A DNA stretch of 13,813 bases, taken from positions 1 through 13,813 of the forward strand of contig JALCCG010000411.1 in NCBI GenBank assembly GCA_023212695.1, written 5' to 3'. The stretch comes from Sporisorium sorghi (Eukaryota; Basidiomycota; Ustilaginomycetes; Ustilaginales; Ustilaginaceae). Under the pieces are notes generated by a model. It did not search any database, was not told the DNA's origin, and saw only the letters and a program-made list of their open reading frames with translations. A program made the position numbers and the translations under genes. Each line of letters begins with the position of its first letter. The stretch's first letter is position 1. This document shows positions 7,651 through 13,813 of the stretch, piece by piece.

Positions 7651-9786
7651 CTATTTAACAGACACGGTAATGGTTACGGATTTGGAATTATACTGCCCTT
7701 TAATCCGCGCAGTTCCTTTGGAGACCGCTTCAATCCGTCCGTTGGTCACTTTGGCAACGCTAGATTTACTGGTCGTCCACACCGCGCTGTCACCCACACT
7801 TGTCTTGGCGCCAGTATCAAATTCTGCTGTCACCGTAACGGTTTTGACATCTCCCGGCTTCAGATCCAGCTTCTTGTCACTTGCAGTCAATTTGGTCAAC
7901 TTCGGAACAACGTTGACTTTCACCTTAACTTCTTTACCCTGGTAGGAACCCGTAATTGTAGCTGTGCCTTCGGCAACGGCTTTAACGGAAGTTTTCGATA
8001 CCGTCACAAGGGCGGTGTCCGAAGAACTCCAATTCATCTTGGATGATAGGGAAACCGTCTTACCATTGCTGTAGTAACCTGTGACTTTAATCGATTTGGA
8101 TTTCTTGATATTAAGCTCGATATTCTCAGGCTCCACCACGATTTTTACAACTTCCTGTTCAACGATGACCGGAATTTTTACCTCTTTATTCAGATACGTT
8201 CCTTTCAGCGTTGTCGAACCTTTGGTAAGTCCCTTAAGCGTACCGTCCTTGATGACGGCTGCGGAGCCAGTCAGTGACCATTCAACCAAGGACGTTACAT
8301 CCTTCTCTTCGCCATCCTCAAGCACAGCATTGACCTTCGGAAGTGCAATGCTTCTACCCATAACCAGCTGATACTCTTCTACATCAGACAGCAGAACCAG
8401 CACTTTCTCATTAACGGTAACGGGCACTGTTGCTACTTCTCTGGATCCAATCTTACCGGTGATTGTTGCTGTACCGGCTTCGATGGCTTTGATTTTGCCA
8501 TCTTCGGTGGTTACGACCTTCTCATCGCTGGAGGTCCAGGTTACTGCGCTGCTGAAATCCTGTTCCTCGTCGTCCAGAAGCGTTCCTGTCACCTTAGGGA
8601 AGGATTTGGATTCGTCTTTCAGCACTTCTACCTTCGAATCGGCTACTTCAAACTTCGTAACCGTTGGATACACTTTCACCGTAAATTCTTTGCTGATTCC
8701 AAGATGACTTACCTTAATGGTGGAGGTTCCTGAAGATCTGGCTGTAATTACGCCTCCGTTAACGGATACGGCAAGCGGATTCGAAGATGTCCATTCACCC
8801 GTTACATCAACGGATTGCGAGGCAGCGTTTCTAACCTTTGCCTTAACCGTAATCGAATCATTCATAAACAGGACCGGATTCTTCACAAAATCCGTTTGAT
8901 CTAGGATCAAAGCCTCGTATGGATTGCGCACATATACATCCAATTTAGCTGTTGAGCCCAGGTAGCCTACACTGATTGTGGATTTACCCAACGCTACGGG
9001 TTTAAGCTTGCCATCTTCTATAGTAGCTACAGAAGTGTTGGAGGATTTCAGTTCTACCTTGTCCGTTACATCCGTACCGGCATCGGTCTCCGATTGTTTA
9101 GCGAGGACTTTAAGCTCTACAGGTGCATCGCCAACTAACAGCTCCTGATCCTCACCTGGTACGATAGCCAGCTTCTGGTAAGGTGCAACAACCTTGACCG
9201 AATACGAAGCTTTAAGCCCTTTGTATTCCGCAGTAATGGTTACGCTGCCCAGACCTACAAGGGTCAGCTCGCCTTTGCTTACTTTTACTACACTATCATC
9301 GGATGTCGTCCACTTGGCTTCCGTGGTTACATCGTTCGTTCCGTCAGCCAACGCTTTAACGGTTAAACCTTCCGTTCCAAGCTTATGCTCTACTTTGTCC
9401 GGCTGATCCAGCTTCAGATCATCAATGGCAAATTTGACGTCAACATCAATCGTCTTGATAGCGCCTTTATATTTTGCCGTAATTCGGGCCGTACCTTTCT
9501 CCAGTGGAAGAATGAGTCCACCATCAACCTTTACGATTCTTGTGTTGGACGAAGTCCATGTCGATTCATTGGTTACATCCTTCTTCGTAGAGGAACCTTC
9601 AATGTTGGCCAATACTCGAAGTTGCTCCGTTGTTTCATTAACGGTTAAGTAAATCTTGCTCTCGTTCGTATCAAATTCAATCGACGTTACGTCCCCGGAG
9701 GCGGCGAATACGCTGGTTGGAAAAACCATCGCCAACATCATCACAACGACTAGAAAGATCTTCGTTGTCTTTCTGTTTAAGCTCAT
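7651..9786 (-). CDS. Secreted protein of eight BIG2-type Ig-like repeats
   Basis: The 711-residue protein starts at the ATG at 9786, after an AAGGAGAG box. It begins with a Sec signal peptide: basic SLNRKTTK, a hydrophobic core IFLVVVMMLAMVF, and probable cleavage after SVFA at residue 28. The rest is eight consecutive bacterial Ig-like group 2 domains at roughly 33-117, 121-199, 203-286, 290-372, 375-458, 461-542, 546-626 and 628-710. Each carries the WTSSN or WSSSD-type motif (degenerate in repeats 3 and 6), a V-x-V-x-x-G segment, and G-T-A-x-I-T-x-x-Y-x-G. There is no LPXTG motif, S-layer homology domain, choline-binding repeat or catalytic domain, and the protein ends right after the eighth repeat. 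It is therefore probably a released or passively wall-associated rod, a spacer for adhesion or matrix. Such domains often bind carbohydrate or protein, but no ligand can be read from the sequence. It appears to be a monocistronic unit. Confidence 0.92.
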   Translation of the reverse strand: MSLNRKTTKIFLVVVMMLAMVFPTSVFAASGDVTSIEFDTNESKIYLTVNETTEQLRVLANIEGSSTKKDVTNESTWTSSNTRIVKVDGGLILPLEKGTARITAKYKGAIKTIDVDVKFAIDDLKLDQPDKVEHKLGTEGLTVKALADGTNDVTTEAKWTTSDDSVVKVSKGELTLVGLGSVTITAEYKGLKASYSVKVVAPYQKLAIVPGEDQELLVGDAPVELKVLAKQSETDAGTDVTDKVELKSSNTSVATIEDGKLKPVALGKSTISVGYLGSTAKLDVYVRNPYEALILDQTDFVKNPVLFMNDSITVKAKVRNAASQSVDVTGEWTSSNPLAVSVNGGVITARSSGTSTIKVSHLGISKEFTVKVYPTVTKFEVADSKVEVLKDESKSFPKVTGTLLDDEEQDFSSAVTWTSSDEKVVTTEDGKIKAIEAGTATITGKIGSREVATVPVTVNEKVLVLLSDVEEYQLVMGRSIALPKVNAVLEDGEEKDVTSLVEWSLTGSAAVIKDGTLKGLTKGSTTLKGTYLNKEVKIPVIVEQEVVKIVVEPENIELNIKKSKSIKVTGYYSNGKTVSLSSKMNWSSSDTALVTVSKTSVKAVAEGTATITGSYQGKEVKVKVNVVPKLTKLTASDKKLDLKPGDVKTVTVTAEFDTGAKTSVGDSAVWTTSKSSVAKVTNGRIEAVSKGTARIKGQYNSKSVTITVSVK

Positions 9787-9921
9787 TTATTTCTCTCCTT
9801 TGTACCTTCTGTCTCGCAGGTATTTTTACCAGTCTATCTGTTATATCGACAGTCCCGGTTTAAATCGTTACCTTCCAGAAATAAAATGGGCACAAAGTAG
9901 GATATATACCACTGTCTAAGA

Positions 9922-10506
9922 TCAGTTCAATTTGATGAGTCTGTAATTGTTCAGCAAATAATGGATGCCGGAATAGATCGTCAAGCCGGCAGCAGCAAGC
10001 ATTAACCATTCATCAACCTGGATCAGGGTTACGAATTGGAATGGATAGTTATCGAGCAATACGGCTGCAATGGCTGCGACCTGAAGCACCATTTTTAATT
10101 TACCAAGCTTGTCAGCCGATAAGGCAATGCCCTGCTCCGAAGCTACCATCCTGAGCCCCGTAATAACAAATTCCCGCGCGATGATGACAACGGCTATCCA
10201 CGTCGCAACCATACCGGATTGAACCATCATGATTAAGGCCACCGAAATGAGCAGTTTATCTGCGAGCGGGTCCAGCAGCTTCCCCAAATTCGTGATTTGA
10301 TTGTATTTCCTGGCGATGTAACCATCGAGCTTGTCTGTAGCCGAAGCAAGCATAAATACAGCTAATGCTATGTATCGTCCATCCTCTTGTATAAATCCGA
10401 AAAAACGATTGTTCTCTGTCAACCATAGTGGGTACTCCGCAAAAAAAAGAATAAATAACGGAATCAACAACATCCTGGCTATCGTTATTTTGTTCGCAAG
10501 ATTCAC
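9922..10506 (-). CDS. pgsA: CDP-diacylglycerol--glycerol-3-phosphate 3-phosphatidyltransferase
   Basis: This 194-residue integral membrane enzyme makes phosphatidylglycerophosphate, the committed step to phosphatidylglycerol and cardiolipin. The CDP-alcohol phosphotransferase signature is complete: D61-G62-x2-A65-R66-x8-G75-x3-D79-x3-D83, in the segments DGYIARK and GKLLDPLADK. The start MNLANKITIARMLLIPLFI is typical of PgsA. Four to five hydrophobic segments follow, and the length fits the family. The start is a GTG at 10506 behind an AAGGGGATGA box. An ATG at 10514 is out of frame. The gene lies 42 bases downstream of fosB on the same strand and may be read through from it. The usual Bacillales neighbours of pgsA (cinA, recA, ymfM) are absent, so this may be a second copy or a relocated gene. 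Confidence 0.93.
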   Translation of the reverse strand: MNLANKITIARMLLIPLFILFFAEYPLWLTENNRFFGFIQEDGRYIALAVFMLASATDKLDGYIARKYNQITNLGKLLDPLADKLLISVALIMMVQSGMVATWIAVVIIAREFVITGLRMVASEQGIALSADKLGKLKMVLQVAAIAAVLLDNYPFQFVTLIQVDEWLMLAAAGLTIYSGIHYLLNNYRLIKLN

Positions 10507-10548
10507 CGGCTCATCCCCTTCATCCGCAATTGGATTCTTCCTTCGCGT

Positions 10549-10974
10549 TTATTCGGTTTCGTAAAAGGTCATATGATCCTTATCCGCCCTGTAATAATCC
10601 AGTCTGTCCTGCAAACGGCCTGTATGGAACTCAAACATATGACCATCCGGATCCAGAAAATAAATCGATTTCTTGTCCTTCCTGTCACGCGTCCTCCCCG
10701 GCAGAATCTCTACCTGGAGCGCCTCAAGCCGAAGAAGTGTCGGTTCATAGTCATGTTCTTCCATCGAAAAAGCAATGTGCGTATAAGTTCTATTCGCGGT
10801 GCTTCTGTCGACATCTTCTTCATTTAAAGCAATCCACAGTCCGTTCAGATCGAAATAAGCCAGCTTTCTCCCCTTGACCAGAAGTTTGGCCTCAAACACG
10901 TCCCTGTAAAAAGCGATGGACCGTTCCAATTCCGAAACCGAGAAGCAAAGATGGTTAATGGTTTGCAGGTTCAT
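10549..10974 (-). CDS. fosB: FosB-type metallothiol (bacillithiol) transferase
   Basis: The 141-residue protein belongs to the glyoxalase/vicinal oxygen chelate superfamily and matches FosB along its whole length. FosB enzymes add bacillithiol to the epoxide of fosfomycin using a divalent metal. The metal ligands are visible as H8 (INHLCFSVS), H66 (YTHIAFS) and E115 ([12 protein letters not shown]). The C-terminal signature [19 protein letters not shown] is characteristic, and C10 matches the active-site Cys position of the family. The ATG at 10974 has a weak ribosome site, with a GGGG about 16 bases upstream and no clear GGAGG, so translation may be low. This is a normal chromosomal gene in many Bacillales, and nothing around it suggests a mobile element. 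Confidence 0.92.
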   Translation of the reverse strand: MNLQTINHLCFSVSELERSIAFYRDVFEAKLLVKGRKLAYFDLNGLWIALNEEDVDRSTANRTYTHIAFSMEEHDYEPTLLRLEALQVEILPGRTRDRKDKKSIYFLDPDGHMFEFHTGRLQDRLDYYRADKDHMTFYETE

Positions 10975-11117
10975 TGTTATGCGACCCCATTTCAGATAGA
11001 AGATTCTATAATATCCAGTAGATGAAGCGGTTGACGTATCTTCTCGTACTCAGTCTCAATATGCCGATTAAACCAGTAAGCATGATATGGCCTGAGGCCG
11101 GCTTTGTTTGTCCTTCG

Positions 11118-11630
11118 TTAATCTGCGAAACCTGCCTCTTGAGGCAATCTGGCCGGATACTGCTTAACCGTTTCATCCAGGACGATCCCTGTCTTCTCAT
11201 CCCATATCTCGCTTAATTCAAATGTGCCTTCTTCAAAAAACAAGGGAAACCGACGCTTAAACCAATCCTGCATGGGCAATTTCAATGCCTCTTCCAGGTC
11301 CACCCATACCAGCTCCCCTTCGGGAGGATGCTCCAGCAGTTCGCCTTCAAAGGAAGTGGCTAAATAATTAAACACCATGTACCGCAGCCCTGTATTCGGT
11401 TCGCAAGATTCCTCAAGGCCTTTATATATGATGTCCTTCACAATCAAGCCGGTTTCTTCCCGAACCTCCCGAATCGCTCCGTTTACAATGCTTTCCGGAA
11501 AATCCACTTTGCCGCCGGGCGCAATATAACCGGGAAATCCTTTGGCATCCGGCCTGTTCATCAGCAGAATTCTGCTTCCTTCTTGTATCATGCACATGGT
11601 GTACAACTTCACTTCGGTCTGCAACCTCAT
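11118..11630 (-). CDS. Nudix hydrolase
   Basis: This 170-residue enzyme hydrolyses a nucleoside diphosphate linked to another group. The Nudix box is complete at residues 40-62: G40-x5-E46-x7-R54-E55-V56-x-E58-E59-x-G61-L62. The N-terminal strand KLYTMCMIQEGSRILLMNRP and the GYIAPGGKVDFPES entry resemble the MutT/8-oxo-dGTP diphosphatase group found in Bacillales, but the substrate cannot be told from the motif. The C-terminal part (about 125-170) is an acidic and aromatic extension with WFKRRFPLFFEEGTFE. The ATG at 11630 follows AGGA with a seven-base spacer. A Nudix-start ATG seven bases upstream is out of frame. A 143-base gap separates it from fosB, so it is probably a separate unit. Confidence 0.9.
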   Translation of the reverse strand: MRLQTEVKLYTMCMIQEGSRILLMNRPDAKGFPGYIAPGGKVDFPESIVNGAIREVREETGLIVKDIIYKGLEESCEPNTGLRYMVFNYLATSFEGELLEHPPEGELVWVDLEEALKLPMQDWFKRRFPLFFEEGTFELSEIWDEKTGIVLDETVKQYPARLPQEAGFAD

Positions 11631-11654
11631 CCCTCATTCCTACGGTTCTACGTG

Positions 11655-11682
11655 GTTATAGTATACATCCGGAAGCTGTTCA
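11655..11682 (-). promoter_or_regulatory. Candidate sigma-A promoter of the Nudix gene
   Basis: On the minus strand, TGAACA (11677-11682, four of six matches to the -35 consensus) is followed after 16 bases by TATAAC (11655-11660, five of six matches to the -10). The predicted start would leave a short leader of roughly 20 bases before the ATG at 11630. It lies downstream of the aldolase terminator, which fits an independent transcript. Confidence 0.35.
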
Positions 11683-11742
11683 TTGAAATTCTTCATTTAT
11701 ATCTTCCTGCAGGAATCCACACGAAATGGGAAATCAAGCACC

Positions 11743-11776
11743 AAAAAAAACGAGCAGCTTCGCACATCTGCTCGTT
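11743..11776 (-). terminator. Intrinsic terminator of the uronate-catabolism operon
   Basis: On the minus strand, a 9-bp stem (AACGAGCAG, 11768-11776, pairing with CTGCTCGTT, 11749-11757) has a 10-base loop. An unbroken run of eight T follows, counting the last stem bases. It lies 21 bases after the aldolase stop codon. This is a standard rho-independent terminator. Confidence 0.92.
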
Positions 11777-11797
11777 CATATGATTTCATGATAGCCA

Positions 11798-12451
11798 TTA
11801 CCTAATCATTTGCTTTCTCGCTCTTGTCACACTGGATGTGAATTGCCGTGCAAGCGCAGTTAATTCATCCCAAGACTCATTTTCGATGAGTGCCGGTTTC
11901 ATCAGTGATCCGCCGATACCGGCTGCAACGGCCCCGGCCCGGATGTAATCCTCAATATTATCCAGATCGATTCCGCCTGTCGGCATCATTTTAATATGGC
12001 CTAACGGTCCGCTAACATCTTTAATAAATTTAGGACCTAGTACGGATGCTGGGAATAATTTGACAACATCTGCTCCCCATTCCTGTGCTTGCAGCATCTC
12101 CGTTGGCGTAAAGACGCCCGGAATCGCAATTTTACCGTAGCGCTTGGCTGCCTTGATGGTTCCTTCGTTTAAGGTTGGGGCAAAAATGAATTCGGCTCCG
12201 GCCTGAATCGCCGATCCCGCTGCTTCTGCGTCCAATACCGTTCCGGCTCCTATTACAGCCTGATCCCCATATTTCTTCTTGGCATCTCGTATAACTTGCA
12301 AAACATTTGGAGAGTCCATCGTCATTTCAATGCCGGTAACCCCGCCTTCTACAAGCGAGGAAATAACATGCATTACTTTACCCTCATCCACACGCCGTAC
12401 AACCGCGATTATGCCGGAATGTAAAAGTTTCTTGAGTTGATCCTGTCCCAT
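11798..12451 (-). CDS. kdgA: 2-dehydro-3-deoxyphosphogluconate (KDPG/KHG) aldolase
   Basis: This 217-residue cytosolic class I aldolase cleaves 2-keto-3-deoxy-6-phosphogluconate to pyruvate and glyceraldehyde 3-phosphate. The Schiff-base lysine is K131 in VVKLFPAS. The GIIAVVRR start (R19), GIEMTM with E42, GAGTVLD (68-74) and the phosphate-binding MMPTGGIDLDN and GIGGSLM loops are all present. The length is normal for the family. The ATG at 12451 follows GGGAG with a seven-base spacer. It lies 11 bases after the KDG kinase stop, so the pair is co-transcribed and forms the last two steps of uronate or pectin-derived sugar breakdown. A strong terminator follows. Confidence 0.95.
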   Translation of the reverse strand: MGQDQLKKLLHSGIIAVVRRVDEGKVMHVISSLVEGGVTGIEMTMDSPNVLQVIRDAKKKYGDQAVIGAGTVLDAEAAGSAIQAGAEFIFAPTLNEGTIKAAKRYGKIAIPGVFTPTEMLQAQEWGADVVKLFPASVLGPKFIKDVSGPLGHIKMMPTGGIDLDNIEDYIRAGAVAAGIGGSLMKPALIENESWDELTALARQFTSSVTRARKQMIR

Positions 12452-12462
12452 CCTATCACTCC

Positions 12463-13422
12463 CTATCTCAAAATATCACGCTGGTTCATGCTGAAGCTTT
12501 CAATAGAGGCACGGTCCGGAAGCCCTTCCACATCACCTTTTACCGTTACTACCATGGCGCCAATAATACCACCAAGCTCAACCGCTTCCTTAAGAGGCTT
12601 CTGCTCAAGCAGGCCGACCAACAAGCCAGCAGCAAAACCGTCACCTGCACCGACCGGGTCCGTCACCCGTTCTACCTTGTGGCTCGGGCAGAATCCCGAT
12701 CCCTCATCCACCGAATCGTAATAAGTGCCGGAGCTTCCATTCTTGATGACCATCTTGGACACTCCTGCTTGTAAAAAATAGTCGGCGATTTGCTTATAAT
12801 CACTTGTTCCAATTAAATACTCCGCTTCATCTACACCCGGCATGAAAATATCAGCCTGTCTGGCAATATCCAGCACGATTTCCTTCGCATTCGGTACATG
12901 CTTCATTAATTTAAAGCGAAGATTCGGATCGAATGAGAGTTGGATTCCGTTCTCTTTAGCCATACGAATCGCTTCAAAAACGATATCCAGACAGCTTTCG
13001 CTCAGAAATGGAGTGATCCCCGTCAGGTGGATCATTTTTGCCTGCCTTACGTAATTCCAATCGATATCCTCTTTCTTCATGCGGCTGGCAGCAGACCCAC
13101 TCCGATAATAATAGACCTGTGTGGAGCCTTCACGAATCTTTTCTTTGATGTAAAGTCCGGTTGGATAGTGACGATCATATCGAACGCATGAGGTATCCAC
13201 GCCTTCACCGCGTATCGAAGATACCAGATATTTTCCAAGTTCGTCATCCCCTACCTGGCTTATCCATCCGGCAGATCTCCCTAATCTAGCTACTCCAATC
13301 GCTACGTTGGACTCTGCCCCTCCATGGCGCTTGTTAAACTGGGAAGCATATCTTAAAGGGCCATCGACGGCTGCCTCAAATACGACCATGGTTTCACCAA
13401 TGGTTACAAGTTCAGGATACAC
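12463..13422 (-). CDS. kdgK: 2-dehydro-3-deoxygluconokinase, PfkB family
   Basis: The 319-residue kinase converts 2-keto-3-deoxygluconate to KDPG, the substrate of the aldolase encoded next. PfkB features are present: N-terminal VTIGETMVVFE; GGAESNVAIGVARLG (signature 1); TGITPFLSES; SFDPNLR; and the C-terminal signature 2, DPVGAGDGFAAGLL, with the catalytic Asp in GAGDGF. I place the start at the GTG at 13422 because GGAGGT (13430-13435) sits seven bases upstream. The longer in-frame GTG at 13437 overlaps that site. It follows the TctA-family gene by 44 bases, across an A-rich (minus strand) spacer, and the aldolase gene lies 11 bases further on. The operon order of transporter, kinase and aldolase supports a role in hexuronate or KDG use. 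Confidence 0.93.
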   Translation of the reverse strand: MYPELVTIGETMVVFEAAVDGPLRYASQFNKRHGGAESNVAIGVARLGRSAGWISQVGDDELGKYLVSSIRGEGVDTSCVRYDRHYPTGLYIKEKIREGSTQVYYYRSGSAASRMKKEDIDWNYVRQAKMIHLTGITPFLSESCLDIVFEAIRMAKENGIQLSFDPNLRFKLMKHVPNAKEIVLDIARQADIFMPGVDEAEYLIGTSDYKQIADYFLQAGVSKMVIKNGSSGTYYDSVDEGSGFCPSHKVERVTDPVGAGDGFAAGLLVGLLEQKPLKEAVELGGIIGAMVVTVKGDVEGLPDRASIESFSMNQRDILR

Positions 13423-13429
13423 AATATAG

Positions 13430-13435
13430 ACCTCC
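13430..13435 (-). promoter_or_regulatory. Ribosome binding site that fixes the kdgK GTG start
   Basis: GGAGGT on the minus strand ends seven bases before the GTG at 13422. If translation began at the upstream GTG at 13437, this site would lie inside the coding region. Confidence 0.7.
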
Positions 13436-13466
13436 ACTCCAGGTGATCATTTTTTTCTTTTTTTTC

Positions 13467-13813
13467 TTATGCTGCGTTCACCTTTTTATTTTTCTTCAGC
13501 TTGCCCCACACGAGAGGCAGAATGAGCGACAAGACGGCAATAATAATAAATCCGAGTGCAATGGGTCTTTCAAGAAAGATACTGTAACTGCCTTCTGACA
13601 TAACAAGCGAACGTCTGAACTCGCTTTCCGCCATAGGCCCCAGAATCAAGGCTAACACGATTGGCGATGCAGGAAAACCGTACTTTTTCATAAAATATCC
13701 GATAATACCGGCAACAAGCATCGTAAACACGTCAAAAATATTGTTACTGATCGCATAAGCGCCGATTGTGGAAAGAATCAAAATTAAAGGTGCAAGCATT
13801 TTCTTCGGAACCA
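13467..13813 (-). CDS. TctA-family tripartite tricarboxylate transporter large membrane subunit, C-terminal part
   Basis: The frame is open through the right window edge and ends at 13467, so only the last 114 or so residues are seen. They match the C-terminus of TctA, the large membrane subunit of tripartite tricarboxylate (TTT) transporters: VPKKMLAPLILILSTIGAYA, the DVFTMLVAGIIGYFMKKYGFP segment, SPIVLALILGPMAESEFRRSL, and the final SEGSYSIFLERPIALGFII helix. Three hydrophobic segments can be counted. The C-terminal KLKKNKKVNAA is basic and cytoplasmic. TTT systems work with a small membrane subunit and an extracytoplasmic binding protein, which would lie upstream, outside the window. Its position 44 bases before kdgK suggests that the transported acid is a uronate or a related sugar acid. 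The first methionine in this window, at 13799, is internal and not the start. Confidence 0.9.
   Translation of the reverse strand, partial: VPKKMLAPLILILSTIGAYAISNNIFDVFTMLVAGIIGYFMKKYGFPASPIVLALILGPMAESEFRRSLVMSEGSYSIFLERPIALGFIIIAVLSLILPLVWGKLKKNKKVNAA

Noticed and set aside
8081..9652. Several plus-strand frames of 60-96 residues opposite the Ig-like gene
   Set aside because: They are low-complexity Ser/Thr/Val-rich antisense shadows without ribosome sites, and the minus-strand frame has a signal peptide and clear domains.
9787..9921. Possible ECF-sigma promoter (GGTAAC and TCGATA on the minus strand) upstream of the Ig-like gene
   Set aside because: The spacing and the -10 do not fit a known ECF consensus well enough to call. 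No other structure stood out in this 135-base gap.
11006..11216. Overlapping 64-residue frames on both strands between fosB and the Nudix gene
   Set aside because: Neither has a ribosome site or recognisable sequence, and both run into the Nudix gene.

Overview
The window looks like chromosomal DNA of a spore-forming Bacillales member, most likely Paenibacillus or a close relative. The reasons are strong GGAGG-type ribosome binding sites, frequent GTG/TTG starts, mid-range base composition, a FosB-type bacillithiol transferase (a Bacillales enzyme), and a collagen-like protein with the N-terminal domain style of Bacillales spore-surface proteins. No rRNA, tRNA, CRISPR array, insertion sequence or phage gene was seen. 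No gene-free stretch exceeds 300 bases.

Region 1 (1-2263, minus strand) is a compact four-gene unit. In transcription order it encodes a 108-residue protein, an unrecognised 149-residue protein, a second 108-residue protein, and a collagen-like protein that runs off the left edge. The first, third and fourth share one domain, marked by a Ser-Ile-Ala-x-Glu-Glu motif followed by His and Glu-x-Glu-Lys-x-Gln. In the fourth this domain is fused to at least 86 Gly-X-Thr triplets.

Region 2 (2491-7535, plus strand) is divergent from region 1 across a 227-bp intergenic stretch. It is a tightly packed operon of a family-2 glycosyltransferase with a TPR-like tail, a tandem two-domain glycosyltransferase, a third glycosyltransferase, and a protein with two SAM-methyltransferase domains. 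The simplest reading is that these enzymes build and methylate an O-glycan on the Thr-rich collagen stalk, by analogy with BclA-type exosporium glycoproteins. That link is inference from gene order and acceptor chemistry.

Region 3 (7607-9786) holds a strong hairpin between convergent units and a large secreted protein of eight BIG2-type immunoglobulin-like repeats. Region 4 (9922-11630, all minus strand) holds pgsA, fosB and a Nudix hydrolase gene. Region 5 (11743-13813, minus strand) is a uronate or 2-keto-3-deoxygluconate catabolic operon. It contains the end of a TctA-family transporter subunit, a KDG kinase and a KDPG aldolase, closed by a textbook intrinsic terminator.
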